From Nocardia sp. CC227C (GTDB lineage Bacteria; Actinomycetota; Actinomycetes; Mycobacteriales; Mycobacteriaceae), in NCBI RefSeq assembly GCF_030767025.1, contig NZ_JASITE010000004.1, positions 186,001 to 250,000 on the forward strand: a stretch of DNA of 64,000 nucleotides. Reading direction: 5' to 3'. The notes beneath the pieces are model-generated. The model saw nothing but the letters and a program-made list of their open reading frames with translations. It was not told the origin of the DNA and made no database searches. The translations under genes and the position numbers were made by a program. Numbering within the stretch: the stretch's first letter is position 1; every line of letters starts with the position of its first letter. Below are positions 62,508 through 64,000 of this stretch, piece after piece.

Positions 62508-63681
62508 GTGGCAGCACGACGGAACCGCCGCGCGAGCGTCGAAGACCTCTGGTACAAGACCGTCTCGAAAATCGGCGACGACGGGACGAAGACCAGCGAG
62601 CGTGTTCCGTCGAAGCTGCACGGCACCGGGAAGCGCTGGCGCGCTCGCTACGTCGATGACAACGGGAAGGAACACAGCCAGCGCTTCACCCGCAAGGCCG
62701 ACGCCAAAACCTGGCTGGACGGCCCTGGCCACCCTGGTCAGCGGGACGCACGTCGCCCCACGGGATGCTCAGATCACCGTGCGTGAGTGGAACGCCGAGT
62801 GGATCAAGGGCTACGCGATCCACCGCGCTGGCACCGTGAAGCAAGGCCGGATCCATATCGCCCAGATCAACGCCGAGTTCGGGGACCTTCAGCTGTCGGC
62901 CATACGTCCGTCCAGCGTGAAAGCCTGGACGGCGAAGCTCAAGGAACAGGGCTACGAGGCCAGCTACATCTACGCGCTGCACGGTCGGCTGTCCCAGATC
63001 CTCAACGACACCATTCTCGACGGCCGTCTCGCCCGCAATCCGTGCTCCAGGCGGACATCCCCGCCCGCTGGCAGGCAGAAGGTCTACTGCGCCACCACCG
63101 AACAGGTGTGGGCCATCTACGAGGCGGTGCCGGACCATATCCGGCCCGCGGTTCTGCTCGGAGCCTTCGCGGGGCTGCGGATCGCGGAGGTGTCCGGGCT
63201 GCGCGTGGCTGACGTCGATTTCATCCGCGGCATCGTGCACCCGAAACAGCAGTGGCCGGCCAAACCGCTGAAGACGCCCGGATCAGAAGCGCCGATCCCG
63301 ATTCCGAACGAACTCGCGCTGGAGCTGTCGGCAGCTGTGCGTCGGCGGCCGGGCGAGCGGGTAGTGGCCGACGACTTCGGCAAGCCCGTGCCGCCCTGGC
63401 AGATCGAGGCCGCGTTCCGCGACGTGCGAGCCAAGGTTCCGGGGCTCCCGGAAGAATTCAGCTTCCAAGACCTGCGTCACTATCTGGCGTCGCTGCTGAT
63501 CGCGCACGGCGCGAACATCAAGGTCGTCCAGGCTCGCATGCGGCACGCGAAAGCGAAGACCACACTGGACACCTACGGGCATCTCTGGCCCGACACCGAC
63601 GAATCGACCAGACTGGTAATCGCCGCGGTGTTCAAGGAGCGGAACTCCGCCCCGTCGCGGGCAACCGACGAGCAGGCGTAG
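62508..63681 (+). pseudogene. int: Tyrosine integrase, frameshifted
   Basis: Two plus-strand frames make one integrase. From GTG 62508 the N-terminal arm-binding part runs to KTWLDG (about 62720). The rest, from ALATLVSGTHV (about 62722) through GLRIAEVSGLRV, SFQDLRHYLASLLIAHG, MRHAKAKTTLDTYGHL, is in the next frame. One extra base (or two lost) near 62721 explains this. The catalytic Arg, Arg, His and Tyr are visible. Programmed frameshifting is possible but I see no slippery heptamer. Confidence 0.82.
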
Positions 63682-63689
63682 GCGACAAG

Positions 63690-63819
63690 CTGTCGCCCCG
63701 GCTGTCACCTCTGTCCACCGGTGTCCAGCGCCTGTCTCCTTACGGTGCCGTAGGTGGACACTGGAGGCGACAGGACTGGACACCGAGGCGACAACGGGTG
63801 GACACCGAGGCGACAGCAG
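63690..63819. repeat. Long terminal direct repeat, right copy
   Basis: Matches the left copy 56636-56755. It also holds an extra tandem unit of GGACACCGAGGCGACA (63779 and 63800). It begins 8 bp after the integrase stop. Confidence 0.8.
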
Positions 63820-63882
63820 AGCACGGAGAAGGCGGCGGACAGCCATCAAAGAATGTCCGCCGCCTTCCGTGTTTCCCGACTA

Positions 63883-63902
63883 CTGCGTACCCACTGCGTA
63901 CC
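63883..63902. repeat. Paired CTGCGTAC repeats, right end
   Basis: CTGCGTAC at 63883 and CTGCGTACC at 63894, 11 bp apart, like the left end pair. It lies 42 bp before the right att copy. Confidence 0.7.
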
Positions 63903-63943
63903 AAACCCGGCATTCACCGGCATTCACGCAGGTCGCGCAGCTT

Positions 63944-63960
63944 TTCAGGAGTTGGGCCCG
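63944..63960. repeat. attR-like direct repeat
   Basis: TTCAGGAGTTGGGCCCG, identical to the left copy. It includes the TGA stop (63945-63947, minus strand) of the target gene. Confidence 0.85.
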
Positions 63961-64000
63961 TACTCCTCCAGCATCTCGGTCACCAGGGCGGCGATCGGCG
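63945..64000 (-). CDS. 3' end of the element's target gene, cut by the window
   Basis: The minus strand reads PIAALVTEMLEEYGPNS and then TGA at 63945. So the element inserted in the last codons of a gene whose main part lies to the right of the window. The att core encodes the final residues, and insertion leaves the gene intact. I cannot name the gene from 17 residues. Confidence 0.6.
   Translation of the reverse strand, partial: PIAALVTEMLEEYGPNS

Larger units (their letters stand above)
56482..63960. mobile_element. Integrative element of about 7.5 kb with excisionase and integrase
   Basis: Bounded by 17-bp direct repeats, with the integrase next to the right repeat, as usual. It was inserted into the 3' end of a minus-strand gene whose last codons are still seen at 63945-64000. 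Contents, right to left: integrase, excisionase, replication-relaxation-like protein, two HTH proteins, operator and leader, HTH-sensor/PP2C operon, nuclease-like gene, structured non-coding DNA, and a small membrane protein. Matching repeats lie just inside both ends. I see no FtsK/TraB translocase or relaxase, so self-transfer is unlikely. Confidence 0.82.

Noticed and set aside
56482..63960. tRNA gene at the att sites
   Set aside because: The 17-bp core and flanks do not fold as a tRNA 3' end. The core reads as the end of a protein-coding frame instead.

Overview
The window is high-GC actinobacterial DNA. Gene content and order point to Nocardia or a close mycolic-acid relative in Mycobacteriales. 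A stretch of core genes matches the Mycobacterium tuberculosis H37Rv Rv1094-Rv1114 neighbourhood in content: ychF (with a vapBC pair beside it), a DUF6542 membrane protein, ispH, a lipid-droplet-associated protein gene, xseA-xseB, a DUF4245 gene, glpX, fum and a desA2-like desaturase. Many genes start with GTG and many pairs overlap by GTGA/ATGA, as expected for this group. The species is inferred, not proven.

Layout. 1-16 kb is accessory: an AfsR/SARP-type ATPase regulator, a MmyB-like ligand-binding protein, a GNAT acetyltransferase, membrane and protease-like proteins, a divergent TetR/SDR pair with two visible operators, and a cluster of decaying genes. The decaying genes are an oxidoreductase that lost its Rossmann fold, a carotenoid oxygenase and a TetR gene that both lost their 5' ends at one junction, and a further TetR tail. 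16-20.4 kb holds two VapBC toxin-antitoxin pairs around ychF and a gene joining a trypco2-like domain to TPRs. 20.4-28.7 kb holds a sugar-type ABC importer without its ATPase, cstA-ybdD (pyruvate/peptide uptake) and ada/alkA-ogt (alkylation repair). 28.8-45.4 kb is mostly core: sbcCD, rmuC, DUF6542, ispH, ldp, xseAB, a VOC protein, DUF4245, glpX and fum. An orphan TnpB-type insertion sequence sits between glpX and fum.

45.4-55.2 kb holds a PASTA lipoprotein, a 28-residue hydrophobic peptide gene, a TetR/FAD-monooxygenase pair, an epoxide-hydrolase-like protein, and a SARP regulator divergent from an FMN reductase and an MFS exporter. Three 11-bp-spaced direct repeats lie in that last divergent promoter. 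The desA2-like desaturase follows, with several iron ligands apparently replaced.

56.48-63.96 kb is an integrative element of about 7.5 kb bounded by 17-bp direct repeats. The right copy forms the end of a gene that continues beyond the window. From right to left it carries a tyrosine integrase (frameshifted), an excisionase, a replication-relaxation-like protein, two HTH proteins, a divergent promoter with an operator, a two-gene operon (HTH-sensor plus PP2C phosphatase), a nuclease-fold-like gene, and about 1 kb of non-coding DNA with a very large compound palindrome, a 49-bp perfect inverted repeat and iteron-like repeats. No FtsK/TraB-type translocase is visible, so it is not a complete conjugative element. 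This element, its cargo operon and its structured DNA are the least explained part of the window.
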